Positions 31,563 to 39,753 of a DNA stretch of 39,753 bases are shown in pieces. The first letter of the stretch is position 1, and each line of letters begins with the position of its first letter. The stretch is from Verrucomicrobiota bacterium (GTDB taxonomy: Bacteria; Verrucomicrobiota; Verrucomicrobiia; Opitutales; Opitutaceae). Location of the stretch: assembly GCA_018239675.1 (NCBI GenBank), contig JAFEGX010000147.1, positions 1-39,753 on the forward strand. The letters are read 5' to 3'. The translations under genes and the position numbers were made by a program. The notes below the pieces were generated by a model. That model saw only the letters and a list, made by a program, of their open reading frames with translations, had not been told where the DNA came from and did no database searches.

Positions 31563-32726
31563 ATGGCGTTTGACCTACCGCCCCCGGCGCCGCGGGCGCG
31601 CTTCGTGGTCAATCCCGTGGCCATCATCGTCGTGTGCGCGATCGCGCTGACGATCCTGGGCCTCACGATCCTCTTCAGCGCCAGCGCGTCCTACAAGCAG
31701 GGGCCGTACTTCTACCTCAACAAGCAGATTGCCGGGGTGGTCGCGGCGGCGGTGCTGTGCCTGGTGTTCAGCCGGCTGAACCTCGACTACCTGCGGAAGC
31801 ACGTGTGGTGGATCGCCGGGATCACGCTCGTCATGCTTGCCCTGGTGCTGGTTCCGCACGTCGGCATCGCGGTGAAGGGCAGCAAGCGCTGGCTGGGTCT
31901 CGGCGCGGCGCGGCTGCAGGTCTCCGAGTTCGCCAAGCTGGCCATGGTATTCTGCCTCGCGCACTACCTGGCGATCAACCAGACGCGGCTCGGGAGCCTG
32001 AAGCACGGCTACCTCGTGCCGCTGGGCCTCATCGGGTCGTTCGCCGCGTTGATCATCCTCGAGCCCGACTTTGGCACCACCGCGCTGGTCGTGGCGGTCG
32101 GGCTCGTCCTGCTGTTCCTCGCCGGCGCGAAGTGGCGCTACATCCTGCCGACGCTGGGCGGGGTGGCGATCGCGTTCGCCGTGCTGATCATCCACAACCC
32201 GAACCGCCTGCGCCGCCTGACCGCGTTCATGGATGTCGAGGGCAACAAGAACGCCGGCACCTATCAGCTGTACCAGTCGCTCGCGGCGTTCGCGGCGGGC
32301 GGCGTCGATGGCGCGGGACTCGGCCAGGGCCGGCAGCAGCTCAATTTCCTGCCCGAGGCGCACACCGACATGATCTTCGCCGTCGTCGGCGAGGAACTGG
32401 GCCTGTGGTTTACGCTCGGGGTGGTCGTGCTCTTCACGATCATGTTCGTCGCCGGCCTGATCCACCTTCGGCGAGCGCCCAATCTCTTCCAGTACCTGCT
32501 CGTGACCGGCTGCCTGCTGATGATCTGCCTCCAGGCCATCATCAACCTCGGCGTCGTGACGGGCATTTTTCCCACCAAGGGCATGTCGCTGCCCTTCATC
32601 AGCGCGGGCCTGTCGAACCTCCTGCTGATGGGCATGCTGCTCGGCATCCTGCTCAACACGCAGCGGACCTGGGGCCGGGCGACGCTCGGCGGCCGGAGCC
32701 GCGCGATGGAGGAGGTTTTTGTTTAG
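31563..32726 (+). CDS. ftsW: Septal peptidoglycan polymerase FtsW (SEDS family)
   Basis: A 387-residue SEDS protein with about ten membrane helices that polymerises lipid II with FtsI. Motifs are ILFSASAS in the first helix, KGSKRWLGLGAARLQVSEFAK, LEPDFGTT with the catalytic-type Asp, the large loop (AGTYQLYQSLAAFAAGGVDGAGLGQGRQQLNFLPEAHTDMIFAVVGEELG), and IFPTKGMSLPFISAGLSNLL. In most FtsW proteins the last motif reads PFISYGGSS; here the Tyr-Gly-Gly is replaced by Ala-Gly-Leu. It begins 3 bases after the LysM gene. Placement and the GLGQG/EAHTD segment support FtsW over RodA. Confidence 0.95.
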   Translation: MAFDLPPPAPRARFVVNPVAIIVVCAIALTILGLTILFSASASYKQGPYFYLNKQIAGVVAAAVLCLVFSRLNLDYLRKHVWWIAGITLVMLALVLVPHVGIAVKGSKRWLGLGAARLQVSEFAKLAMVFCLAHYLAINQTRLGSLKHGYLVPLGLIGSFAALIILEPDFGTTALVVAVGLVLLFLAGAKWRYILPTLGGVAIAFAVLIIHNPNRLRRLTAFMDVEGNKNAGTYQLYQSLAAFAAGGVDGAGLGQGRQQLNFLPEAHTDMIFAVVGEELGLWFTLGVVVLFTIMFVAGLIHLRRAPNLFQYLLVTGCLLMICLQAIINLGVVTGIFPTKGMSLPFISAGLSNLLLMGMLLGILLNTQRTWGRATLGGRSRAMEEVFV

Positions 32727-32862
32727 AAAACGCCAAACTCCAAACCGCCAACTGCCAAAAAAAACCTGAGGCCGACCCAGGTGCTAAACGCGGCAAAGTG
32801 TTTGGTCTCTATCAGTCTCATCAACCCGCATTCCGTTTGGCGATTTGGCGTTTGGAATTTTC
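32726..32862. repeat. Long imperfect inverted repeat between ftsW and murG
   Basis: Arms 32726-32754 and 32833-32862 are rich in CCAAAC/GTTTGG words (for example CGCCAAACTCC and GGCGTTTGG) and pair with about seven mismatches across a loop of about 78 bases. This is the only gap of over 100 bp within the dcw cluster. It resembles the dispersed GCCAAA/TTTGGC repeats of this phylum. It might attenuate transcription or mark a secondary promoter. No clear terminator T-run is present. Confidence 0.55.
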
Positions 32863-32871
32863 TTCCCTCCC

Positions 32872-33999
32872 ATGAGCACATTCCTGATTTCCTGCGGCGG
32901 CACGGGCGGCCACCTGGCGCCGGGGATCGCGCTGGCCGAGGGGCTGGTCGATCGCGGGCACACCGTGACGCTCCTGATCAGCCAGAAGAAGGTCGATGCG
33001 CGGCTGATCGAGAAGTATGCCCAGTTCAAGTTTCTGCGCGTGCCGGGCACGGGATTCTCGTGGTCGCCGGTTCGGTTGGTGCGCTTCGGTTTCACGCAGC
33101 TGCAGGGATTTTTGTTCTGTCTCCGCCTCGTGCGCCGGGCGCGGCCCGACGGCGTGGTCGCTTTCGGCGGATTCACCTCGGCCGGGGTTGTCCTGGCCGG
33201 CTGGTTCTGCCGCGTGCCGGTGGCGCTGCATGAGTCGAACCGGGTCCCGGGCCTCGCGATTCGCGTCCTCGGCCGCCTGGCCAGGCGGGTCTACCTGCCC
33301 ACGGGCATCCGTCTTCCCAGCGTGCGCGCCGCGGCCACGCGCTATGCCGGCATGCCGGTCCGGCGCGAGATCCGCCGCCGGCCGCAGGCCGCCGCGCGGG
33401 CCGCCCTCGGCCTCGATGCGAACCAGAAGGTGCTGGTGGTGTTCGGCGGGAGCCAGGGCGCCGGCCCGCTGAACGACTGGGCCCGCGCCAAGCTCGCGCT
33501 GCTCGCGGCCGAGGGCATCCAGGTCTACTGCGTGACCGGGCTGGGCAAGGGTGGCGAGGAGCGGCAGGAGCTCCGCACCAAGACCGGGGCGCCGATCCTC
33601 GCGCGGTTCACGCCGTTCTGCGACCAGGTGGCCGAGCTGCTGTCGGCCGCGGACCTCGTGGTGGCCCGCGCGGGCGCCGGGACCATGGCCGAGCTGATCC
33701 GGTGTGCGACGCCGGCGATCCTCGTGCCGTACCCGCATGCCGCCGACGACCACCAGCGCGCCAACGCCGCGTTTTTCGAGCGCCAGGGTGGCGGCGTGGT
33801 GGTCGACCAGGCCTTCCTGGCCGCGCTGCATGCCGAGGTCCTGGACACGATCTTCAACGACTGGCTCCTGCGCCAGTTCCGCGCGAACCTCGAGCGCATG
33901 GACCGCGAGAGCTCGCTGGGCGTGATGCTCGCCGATCTCGAGGAAATCGTCCGCCCGCCGCCGGCGGCGCCGTCCGCCCCGGTGCCCTCCACCGCATGA
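32872..33999 (+). CDS. murG: Lipid II synthase MurG
   Basis: Transfers GlcNAc from UDP-GlcNAc to lipid I, making lipid II on the inner face of the membrane. The 375-residue GT28 protein has the N-terminal loop GGTGGHLAPG (9-18), VAFGGFTSAGVVLA, the conserved ALHESNRVPG, a second loop VVFGGSQGAGPLN, and the donor-binding RAGAGTMAELIRCATPAILVPYPHAADDHQRANA. The ATG at 32872 gives the canonical N-terminus, though the frame is open a little upstream. The end overlaps the murC-murB start by 4 bases (ATGA). Confidence 0.97.
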   Translation: MSTFLISCGGTGGHLAPGIALAEGLVDRGHTVTLLISQKKVDARLIEKYAQFKFLRVPGTGFSWSPVRLVRFGFTQLQGFLFCLRLVRRARPDGVVAFGGFTSAGVVLAGWFCRVPVALHESNRVPGLAIRVLGRLARRVYLPTGIRLPSVRAAATRYAGMPVRREIRRRPQAAARAALGLDANQKVLVVFGGSQGAGPLNDWARAKLALLAAEGIQVYCVTGLGKGGEERQELRTKTGAPILARFTPFCDQVAELLSAADLVVARAGAGTMAELIRCATPAILVPYPHAADDHQRANAAFFERQGGGVVVDQAFLAALHAEVLDTIFNDWLLRQFRANLERMDRESSLGVMLADLEEIVRPPPAAPSAPVPSTA

Positions 34000-36293
34000 A
34001 TGAGCCCGCGCGTCCCCCGCTCTTCGGCCGGTCCGTCCAGCGCATCCACTGCCTGGGAGTCGGCGGCATGGGCGTCGCCCCGCTGGCATCCTACCTGGCG
34101 CAGCTGGGCTTCACCGTGTCGGGCGAGGACGACGCGCTGACCGACGACGTCCGGGCCCTGCTCGGGCGCGCGGGCGTGATGCTGGGTCCGCGCCCGGCCG
34201 AGTGCGACCTCGTCGCCTATTCGTCCGCGATCGCGCCCACGCACCCCGCCTTCCGGGCGGCCGCCGCCCGCGGCCTGCCGCTGGTGCGCCGCGGCGAGCT
34301 TCTGGCCGAGGTCGTGAAGTCCCGCCGGCTGGTGGCCGTGTGCGGTTCCCATGGCAAGACCACCACGACCGCGATGCTGGTGACCGCGCTGCGGCGGGCC
34401 GGGTTTCCTGCCGGCTGGATCATGGGCGGGCTGTTTGCCGACGACACCCCGGTGGCCGCGACCGGCGCGGGCGACTGGGTCGTGGCGGAGATCGACGAGA
34501 GCGACGGCACGATCGAGCACTTCAGTCCGGAAATCACGGTCGCGGTGAACCTCGACTGGGACCATCCGGATCATTACCACCAGCGGGCCGACCTCGAGGC
34601 GACCTTCGCCGCGCTCTTTGGCCGCACGCGCCGCCTGACGCTGGTGAACGCGGCGTGCGCGGCCTCGGTGCGGCTCGCGCCCGCGGCCGCGACCTTTGGC
34701 GGGCCGGCCGGGGCCACCTACGCCAGCCGCATCGAAAGCGAATCCGGCGGAAAGCAGGTGCTGGCGCTGGGCGGGAAGTTCCCGCTCGCCTCGGCCGTCG
34801 TCGGCACGCGCGGCGAGTTCAATGCCGCGAACGCGACCGCGGCGCTCGCCGCCGCCGCGTGCATGGGGGCCGCCCTGGTACCGGAGGCGCTGGCGGACTT
34901 TCCCGGGGTGCGCCGGCGCCAGGCGCCGCTGCCGGACTCGGGCGGCCTGACGGTGATCGAGGACTACGCGCATCATCCCGCGGAGATCCGGGCCCTGCTC
35001 GCCAGCCTGCGGGGCCGCCTCGCGGGCCGCGCGCGGCTGGTCGTGATCTTCCAGCCCCATCGGCACACCCGCACGGCCCAGTTCCGCGGCGAATTCGCGG
35101 CGGCGCTGGCGGCGGCCGACCGGGTCCATCTCCTCGAGGTCTACGCGGCGGGCGAGGCGCTGGTGCCGGGCGGAACGACGTCGGACCTGCGGGCGGAGTT
35201 CCACCGGCTCGACCGGGCGGTGGCGGTGGAGCATCACCGGACCGACGAGGCGCTGTTCAGCGCGCTCGACCGCGACGTGCGGGCGGCGGACTTGATTGCG
35301 TTCGTCGGCGCGGGGGACATTGACCGCAAGGCGCGGGGCTGGCTGGCCGCCCGGGCGGCGCGCTGGGACGGATTCGTGGCGGCGGCGCAGCGGCAGCTGC
35401 GGCCGGAGACCCGATTGCGGCGCGAGGAGCCGCTGGCGACGAAGACGACGATGCGCGTCGGCGGCGCGGCGCGGCTCTATGCCGAGCCGGCGTCGGTGGC
35501 GGACCTGCAGGCGCTGCTGCGGGCGGCGAAGGTGCACGGCGTGCCCATCTTCATGCTGGGTCGCGGGTCCAATCTGGTGGTGCCCGACGAGGGCGTCGAC
35601 GGGCTGGTGATTTCGCTGGCGCACGAGTCCTGGGCGGCATTCGAGCCGCGGCCGGACGGGCGCATCTGGGCCGGCGCGGGGCTGCGGCTGAAGAACCTGT
35701 GCGGGCTCGCGACCAAGGCCGGGCTCGCCGGCTTCGAGTTCCTCGAGGGCATCCCGGGCAACGTCGGGGGCGCGCTGCGCATGAACGCCGGCGCGATGGG
35801 CGGCTGGATGTTCGACGTGGTCGAGGAGGTGCAGGTGATGACCTACGACGGGGAGGTTCACCTGATGCCGAAGGCGGCCATGCACGTGGACTACCGGCAT
35901 TGCGCGGAACTGCACCACGCGATCGCGCTCGGGGCGCTGCTGCGTCCCGCCGCGCAGGCGGAGGCCGAGGCGGTCTCCCGGCAGATCGATGTCTACCGGC
36001 GCAAGCGCCAGGAGTCGCAGCCGCGCGAGCCGAGCGCGGGCTGCATCTTCAAGAACCCGCCGGGCCATTCCGCCGGCCGCCTGATCGACCAGAGCGGGCT
36101 CAAGGGCGAGCGGGTGGGGGACGCCGAGGTCTCCCGCATCCACGCGAATTTCATCATCAACCGCGGCGCCGCGACCGGCGCCGACGTGCTGGAGCTCGTG
36201 CGGCGCGTGCGCGCGCGGGTGCGGCAGGCCAAGGGGGTGGACCTCGAGCCGGAGGTGCTGCTCTACGGCCGGCAATGGCAGGACGTCCTATGA
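33996..36293 (+). CDS. murC-murB: MurC-MurB fusion: UDP-MurNAc:L-Ala ligase and UDP-GlcNAc-enolpyruvate reductase
   Basis: A 765-residue bifunctional protein. Residues 1 to about 460 are MurC (GVGGMGVAPLA, SAIAPTHP, VCGSHGKTTTT with K121, EIDESDGTIEHF, NLDWDHPDHY, EDYAHHPAEIRA, FQPHRHTRT), which joins L-Ala to UDP-MurNAc. Residues about 470-765 are MurB (TTMRVGGAARLY, GRGSNLVVPDEGVDG, GIPGNVGGALRMNAGAMG, AGCIFKNPPG, IHANFIINRG), the FAD enzyme that makes UDP-MurNAc. In MurB the catalytic Ser position is Cys683. The absence of the extra loop and the AGxxFKNPPG pattern resemble type II MurB. The junction is direct, with almost no linker. Physically the two consecutive steps are channelled in reverse domain order. 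The start overlaps murG and the end overlaps ddl, by 4 bases each. Confidence 0.95.
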   Translation: MNEPARPPLFGRSVQRIHCLGVGGMGVAPLASYLAQLGFTVSGEDDALTDDVRALLGRAGVMLGPRPAECDLVAYSSAIAPTHPAFRAAAARGLPLVRRGELLAEVVKSRRLVAVCGSHGKTTTTAMLVTALRRAGFPAGWIMGGLFADDTPVAATGAGDWVVAEIDESDGTIEHFSPEITVAVNLDWDHPDHYHQRADLEATFAALFGRTRRLTLVNAACAASVRLAPAAATFGGPAGATYASRIESESGGKQVLALGGKFPLASAVVGTRGEFNAANATAALAAAACMGAALVPEALADFPGVRRRQAPLPDSGGLTVIEDYAHHPAEIRALLASLRGRLAGRARLVVIFQPHRHTRTAQFRGEFAAALAAADRVHLLEVYAAGEALVPGGTTSDLRAEFHRLDRAVAVEHHRTDEALFSALDRDVRAADLIAFVGAGDIDRKARGWLAARAARWDGFVAAAQRQLRPETRLRREEPLATKTTMRVGGAARLYAEPASVADLQALLRAAKVHGVPIFMLGRGSNLVVPDEGVDGLVISLAHESWAAFEPRPDGRIWAGAGLRLKNLCGLATKAGLAGFEFLEGIPGNVGGALRMNAGAMGGWMFDVVEEVQVMTYDGEVHLMPKAAMHVDYRHCAELHHAIALGALLRPAAQAEAEAVSRQIDVYRRKRQESQPREPSAGCIFKNPPGHSAGRLIDQSGLKGERVGDAEVSRIHANFIINRGAATGADVLELVRRVRARVRQAKGVDLEPEVLLYGRQWQDVL

Positions 36294-37225
36294 ACCCTCC
36301 CGTGATCGCTGTTCTCGCCGGCGGCACCTCCGCCGAGCGCGAGGTGTCCCTCGGCTCGGGCACCGCCTGCGCCGCCGCGCTTGCGCGCTCGTTTCCCACC
36401 CGGCTCTTCGATGTCACCGCCAACGCCCTCCCGCCCGGGCTGGACCGGAGCCGCCACGTGGTGTTCTCGACCCTGCACGGCACGTTTGGCGAGGACGGCG
36501 GAATGCAGCGCCTCCTCGAGGCGGCCGGCGTGGCCTATGCCGGCTGCGGCGTCGAGGCCAGCGCGCTGACCATGGACAAGACCCGCACGAAGGAGGCCGC
36601 GGCGGGCCGCGGCGTGCGGGTGCCGAAGGGCCTGGCGTTCCGCGGTGATGCGAAGCCGGGCGTCGAGGCGGTCGTGGCGCAGCTCGGGGAGCACCTCGTG
36701 GTCAAGCCCAACGCCGAGGGCAGCAGCGTCGGCCTCAGCCTGGTGGCCGGCCGCGACGCGCTGGGCTCGGTCCTGGCCCGGATCAACGCTGGGACCTGGC
36801 TGATCGAGCAGCGCATCGTCGGTCGCGAGCTGTCGGTGGGCGTGCTCGGCGAGCGGGCCATGGGGGTGGTGGAGATCCGCCCGAAGTCCGGGGTGTACGA
36901 CTATGCGAGCAAGTACACCAAGGGCGCCTCGGAGTACTTCGCGCCGGCGCCGCTGGAACCCGCGACGACGGCCGCGGCCCAGCGGGCGGCCGAGGCGGCC
37001 TACGCGGCGTGCGGTTGCCGCGACTACGCGCGGGTGGACTTCATGCTGGCCGCCACGGGCGAGCTTTATTTGCTGGAAATCAACACACTGCCCGGCATGA
37101 AGGAGACCAGTTTGCTGCCGATGAGCGCGCGCTGCGTGGGACTGGATTTCACGGCTTTGGTCAGGGAAATGGTCACACCCGCGGTGCAGCGTTTTCAGGC
37201 CGCCGCCGCCTCTGCCGCCCGTTGA
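36290..37225 (+). CDS. ddl: D-alanine:D-alanine ligase
   Basis: An ATP-grasp enzyme of 311 residues that makes the D-Ala-D-Ala dipeptide used by MurF. Motifs are AVLAGGTSAEREVSLGSG at the N-terminus, HGTFGEDGGMQRLLE, the KTRTKEAAAGRGVRVPKG segment, VVKPNAEGSSVGLSLV in the ATP-binding domain, and the metal-binding LLEINTLPGMKETSLLPMSA. The length fits the short DdlB type that lies in dcw clusters. The ATG overlaps the murC-murB stop (ATGA), and the stop overlaps the proposed ftsQ TTG start (TTGA). Confidence 0.97.
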   Translation: MNPPVIAVLAGGTSAEREVSLGSGTACAAALARSFPTRLFDVTANALPPGLDRSRHVVFSTLHGTFGEDGGMQRLLEAAGVAYAGCGVEASALTMDKTRTKEAAAGRGVRVPKGLAFRGDAKPGVEAVVAQLGEHLVVKPNAEGSSVGLSLVAGRDALGSVLARINAGTWLIEQRIVGRELSVGVLGERAMGVVEIRPKSGVYDYASKYTKGASEYFAPAPLEPATTAAAQRAAEAAYAACGCRDYARVDFMLAATGELYLLEINTLPGMKETSLLPMSARCVGLDFTALVREMVTPAVQRFQAAAASAAR

Positions 37226-38202
37226 ATCCGCTGCCATCCAACCTCACCCCCGCCCGCCACTGGAGGGACATCCCCCAGGCGGTCAGCCATCGGGCGATGT
37301 CGACGGAGGGGAAGCGGCGCGCGATGCTGCGCACGCTGAAGATCGTCGGGACGGTCGTCTCGGTCGCGCTGCTCGCCTGGGGCGGGCTCGAGGTGGCCGA
37401 GGCGCTCCGCGACCAGCCGGGCGTGGCACCGTCCGTGCCCTCCGCGCCGCTGTCGGAGCTAGTCCTCGTGACCGACGGCGTGCTCGACCGCGCGTGGGTG
37501 TCCCGCACCTTGGCCGTCCCGCGCGGGACGTCCCTGCTGTCCCTCGACCTTTTCCAGCTCCGGACCCGCCTGCTGGCCTCGGGGCAGGTCCGCGCGGCGA
37601 CGCTGACCAAGAATTTTCCGTCCACGCTGGCGGTGAACCTGAACGAGCGCACCCCGGTCGCGCGGCTGCAGGTGGCGGACGGCCCGGATGACACCCGGAC
37701 GCTGCTGGTGGCCCGCGACGGCACGGTGTTCGAGGGCGTCAATTACGACCCAAAGCTGGTCGAGACCCTGCCCTGGCTCGCCGGGATCAGGCTCACGCGG
37801 CAGGGCGGGGTGTTCCAGCCGGTCGCCAACATGGCGACGGTGGCGGACCTGCTGGCCAAGGCGAAGCTCGAGGCGGAGCATCTCTACGCGGACTGGCGGA
37901 GCGTCTCGCTGGAGTTCCTGGCGAAGGACCACGAGATCAAGGTCGCGACGCGCGGCGGGCAGCTGATCACGTTCAGCACGAACGAGGACTATTTCCGGCA
38001 GCTGGCCAACCTCGACGCGATCCTCGACGCCGCGAAGGCGCACCCGGAGCGGACGCTCCGCGCGATCAACCTCGCGATCGGCAGCCAGGTCCCGGCGGCG
38101 TTCAGCCCGGCGTCCCCGGCCGACGGCGCGCCGGATTCGCCCGTGCGCCCGGCCCCCGCCGTCCCCCGCGCCCCGCTTTTCACCGGCTTCAACCCGCATT
38201 GA
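37222..38202 (+). CDS. ftsQ: Cell division protein FtsQ (proposed TTG start)
   Basis: A 326-residue bitopic protein: cytoplasmic N-terminus, one membrane helix at about residues 35-55 (TLKIVGTVVSVALLAWGGLEVAEAL), and a periplasmic POTRA-like region (LVTDGVLDRAWVSRTLAV..LDLFQLRTRLLASGQVRAATLTKNFPSTLAVNLNERTPVARL), which is the FtsQ pattern for scaffolding FtsL and FtsB. The nearest ATG is at 37297. I prefer the in-frame TTG at 37222. It overlaps the ddl stop by 4 bases like the neighbouring junctions, and 21 of the 24 codons before 37297 end in G or C, as expected for coding sequence. The C-terminal tail is Pro/Ala-rich. Family identity is supported by position and topology. Confidence 0.85.
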   Translation: MNPLPSNLTPARHWRDIPQAVSHRAMSTEGKRRAMLRTLKIVGTVVSVALLAWGGLEVAEALRDQPGVAPSVPSAPLSELVLVTDGVLDRAWVSRTLAVPRGTSLLSLDLFQLRTRLLASGQVRAATLTKNFPSTLAVNLNERTPVARLQVADGPDDTRTLLVARDGTVFEGVNYDPKLVETLPWLAGIRLTRQGGVFQPVANMATVADLLAKAKLEAEHLYADWRSVSLEFLAKDHEIKVATRGGQLITFSTNEDYFRQLANLDAILDAAKAHPERTLRAINLAIGSQVPAAFSPASPADGAPDSPVRPAPAVPRAPLFTGFNPH

Positions 38203-38218
38203 ACCCCCTCTCCCCATC

Positions 38219-39433
38219 GTGAGTTCCCGTTCGCTGTTCATCGGCGCCGTCGAGATCGGCACTTCCAAGGTCACCGCCTTGGTCGGCGAGTACAACGGCC
38301 GCGAGCTGGCCATCATCGGCCACGGCGAGTGCTCGTCGCGCGGCGTGATCAAGGGCTCGGTCGTCGACTACAAGGCCGCTTCCGAGTGCACGCACAGCGC
38401 GCTGGAGCAGGCCGAGCGCGACGCCAACGAGCGCATCGACGTCGTGTTCCTTGCCCAGACTGGCGCGCACCTCGAGGGCTTCTACAATGAGGCGTGGGTG
38501 AACGTGAAGTCGGCCGACAACATGATCGACGCGGCCGACGTCCGCACCGTGAGCGAGCTCGCCAAGTCGAAGGAGCTGCCCGCCGGGCGCATGGTGGTGC
38601 ACCACATCCGCCGGCCCTTCCGCGTCGACGGCCGGCTGGTGCCCGGCAATCCCGAGAACCTCGTCGGCCAGCGCCTGGAGGTCGGCTACTGGACCGTCCA
38701 CGGGCAGGAACAGCGGCTGGCGGACAACATCCACGTGATCCGCGGCTTCAACCTCGAGGTCCGCGAGCTGGTGCTCGCGAGCCTGGCCTCGGGCCACATG
38801 GTCACGACCTCCGAGGACCGGCAGCACGGCGTGCTCGCCATCGACATCGGCGCGGGCACGACCGACTTCGTCCTGTACCGCGACGGCAGCCCGCACACGA
38901 CCGGCGTGGTGCCGGTGGGCGGCTCGCACCTCACGAACGACCTGAGCATCGGCCTGCGGCTCACGCCGGGCCAGGCCGAGAAGCTCAAGCTGCGGTTCGG
39001 CCGGGCGGCGGTGCAGGCGAAGGACCGGGCCGACAAGGTCTGGCTCGACGGCAACTATTCCATCGGCGACCGGCAGTTCCCGCGGCAGACCATCGAGCAG
39101 ATCACCTCGGCCCGCACCTGGGAGCTGCTCGAGGTCGTGAAGAAGAAGCTCGGCCACTCGTTCGCCCCGGAGACCTGCGCCGCCGGCGTGGTCCTGACCG
39201 GCGGCACCGCCAAGCTGGCGGGCATCGCTGAAGCCGCCGCCAAGGTCTTCGGCGTCCCGGCGCACCTCGGCGAGGCCCCGTCGTGGGTGGCGGAGAACCT
39301 CCGCGATCCCACGCAGAGCACGGCCCTCGGCCTGCTGTACTACGGGGTCAGCGCCCAGCACGAGCGCGCGCCGGCCGGCCGCCGCGGCGGCGGGTTCCTC
39401 TCCAACGTGAAACGCCTCTTCGCCGGAGCCTGA
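38219..39433 (+). CDS. ftsA: Cell division protein FtsA
   Basis: An actin-like ATPase of 404 residues that tethers FtsZ to the membrane. Signatures are IGAVEIGTSKVTALVGEYNG (phosphate loop 1), GVIKGSVVDYKAASE, HVIRGFNLEVRELVLASLASG, AIDIGAGTTDFVLYRDG (phosphate 2), GGSHLTNDLSIGLRL, and GVVLTGGTAKLAGI (adenosine). The C-terminal GGGFLSNVKRLFAGA is a short amphipathic helix typical of FtsA membrane targeting. The start is a GTG at 38219, with no upstream ATG in frame that keeps the fold. It lies 16 bases after ftsQ and 7 bases before ftsZ. Confidence 0.95.
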   Translation: MSSRSLFIGAVEIGTSKVTALVGEYNGRELAIIGHGECSSRGVIKGSVVDYKAASECTHSALEQAERDANERIDVVFLAQTGAHLEGFYNEAWVNVKSADNMIDAADVRTVSELAKSKELPAGRMVVHHIRRPFRVDGRLVPGNPENLVGQRLEVGYWTVHGQEQRLADNIHVIRGFNLEVRELVLASLASGHMVTTSEDRQHGVLAIDIGAGTTDFVLYRDGSPHTTGVVPVGGSHLTNDLSIGLRLTPGQAEKLKLRFGRAAVQAKDRADKVWLDGNYSIGDRQFPRQTIEQITSARTWELLEVVKKKLGHSFAPETCAAGVVLTGGTAKLAGIAEAAAKVFGVPAHLGEAPSWVAENLRDPTQSTALGLLYYGVSAQHERAPAGRRGGGFLSNVKRLFAGA

Positions 39434-39440
39434 CGCGCCC

Positions 39441-39753
39441 ATGGACCTGAACGAACTTCCCCTCGAGCACTCGCTCCTCACCGACCGCAGCATCGCGATC
39501 AAGCTGGTGGGCGTCGGCGGCGCCGGCTCCAACGCCGTCGACCGCCTGAAGATGGAGAACCTCGAGCGGCTCCAGCTCGCGGTCGTCAACACCGACTACC
39601 AGGCGCTCGCCAGCTCGCCGGTGCAGGACAAGGTGCTCATCGGCATGAGCGTCACGCGCGGCCTTGGCGCGGGCGGCGATCCCGCCCTCGGCCGCGAGGC
39701 CGCCGAGGCGGACCGGGAGAAGATCACGGCGGTGGTGAAGGACTGCGACCTCG
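39441..39753 (+). CDS. ftsZ: Cell division protein FtsZ, 5' part only
   Basis: The first 104 codons of the tubulin-like division GTPase; the gene runs past the window edge. After a short N-terminus (MDLNELPLEHSLLTDRSIAI) come KLVGVGGAGSNAVDRL, VVNTDYQALASSPVQDKVLIG, the GLGAGGDPALGREAA segment and the start of the next strand, all matching FtsZ (nucleotide-binding GGAGSNAV and GLGAGG). The ATG is 7 bases after the ftsA stop. The GTP-binding GGGTGTG motif and the tail are not in view. Confidence 0.97.
   Translation, partial: MDLNELPLEHSLLTDRSIAIKLVGVGGAGSNAVDRLKMENLERLQLAVVNTDYQALASSPVQDKVLIGMSVTRGLGAGGDPALGREAAEADREKITAVVKDCDL

Noticed and set aside
33525..36275. 916-residue antisense ORF opposite murC-murB
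   Set aside because: A high-GC shadow frame: composition is Arg/Gly/Ala-biased, no domain is recognisable, and the sense strand encodes two complete enzymes.

Overview
The window is one continuous stretch of very GC-rich bacterial chromosome (third codon positions are almost all G or C). It is most consistent with Verrucomicrobiota, probably the Opitutaceae. That placement is inferred from gene content (a complete dcw cluster with a murC-murB fusion, a DUF971 gene, a DUF362/polyferredoxin pair, a DUF4038-type glycoside hydrolase, an ammonium transporter with a signal peptide), from the scarcity of Shine-Dalgarno sites, and from dispersed short repeats. No rRNA or tRNA gene was seen.

Positions 1-5112 hold a DUF971-hisI pair on the minus strand, a divergent type II NADH dehydrogenase, and a convergent clan GH-D (alpha-galactosidase-like) glycosidase. 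Positions 5113-6806 are the most unusual part. A small orphan helix-turn-helix protein gene (5696-6103) sits inside an array of eight copies of the interrupted palindrome GTCAC-N7-GTGAC. One copy lies 8 bp before its start codon and another contains its stop codon. Downstream are a degenerate 181-bp tandem duplication and a decayed 95-bp copy of the gene's own 3' end. I recognise no described system here and flag it as the main candidate for a new repeat/regulator module.

Positions 6807-14558 carry a Tat-exported DUF362 protein with a membrane polyferredoxin (a probable electron-transfer pair), a DUF885 metallopeptidase-like protein, a DUF5060/DUF4038 glycoside hydrolase, and two methionine sulfoxide repair enzymes (fRMsr and MsrA). 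Positions 14620-18360 are a minus-strand nitrogen/ion operon: amtB, a small three-helix membrane protein, glnK and a NhaD-type antiporter. Positions 18663-21042 hold a KdpE-like regulator and a KdpD-like kinase that lacks the usual N-terminal KdpD domain; no kdpFABC genes are in view.

Positions 21063-39753 are the dcw (division and cell wall) cluster, all on the plus strand and tightly packed: mraZ, a 76-residue unknown, rsmH, ftsL-like, ftsI, murE, murF, mraY, murD, a LysM lipoprotein, ftsW, murG, murC-murB, ddl, ftsQ, ftsA and the start of ftsZ, which is cut by the window edge. Together they make UDP-MurNAc-pentapeptide, lipids I and II, and the divisome core. Four TGGG boxes at exact 10-bp spacing precede mraZ and look like its autoregulatory operator. 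Many junctions overlap by 1-8 bases, which suggests translational coupling.
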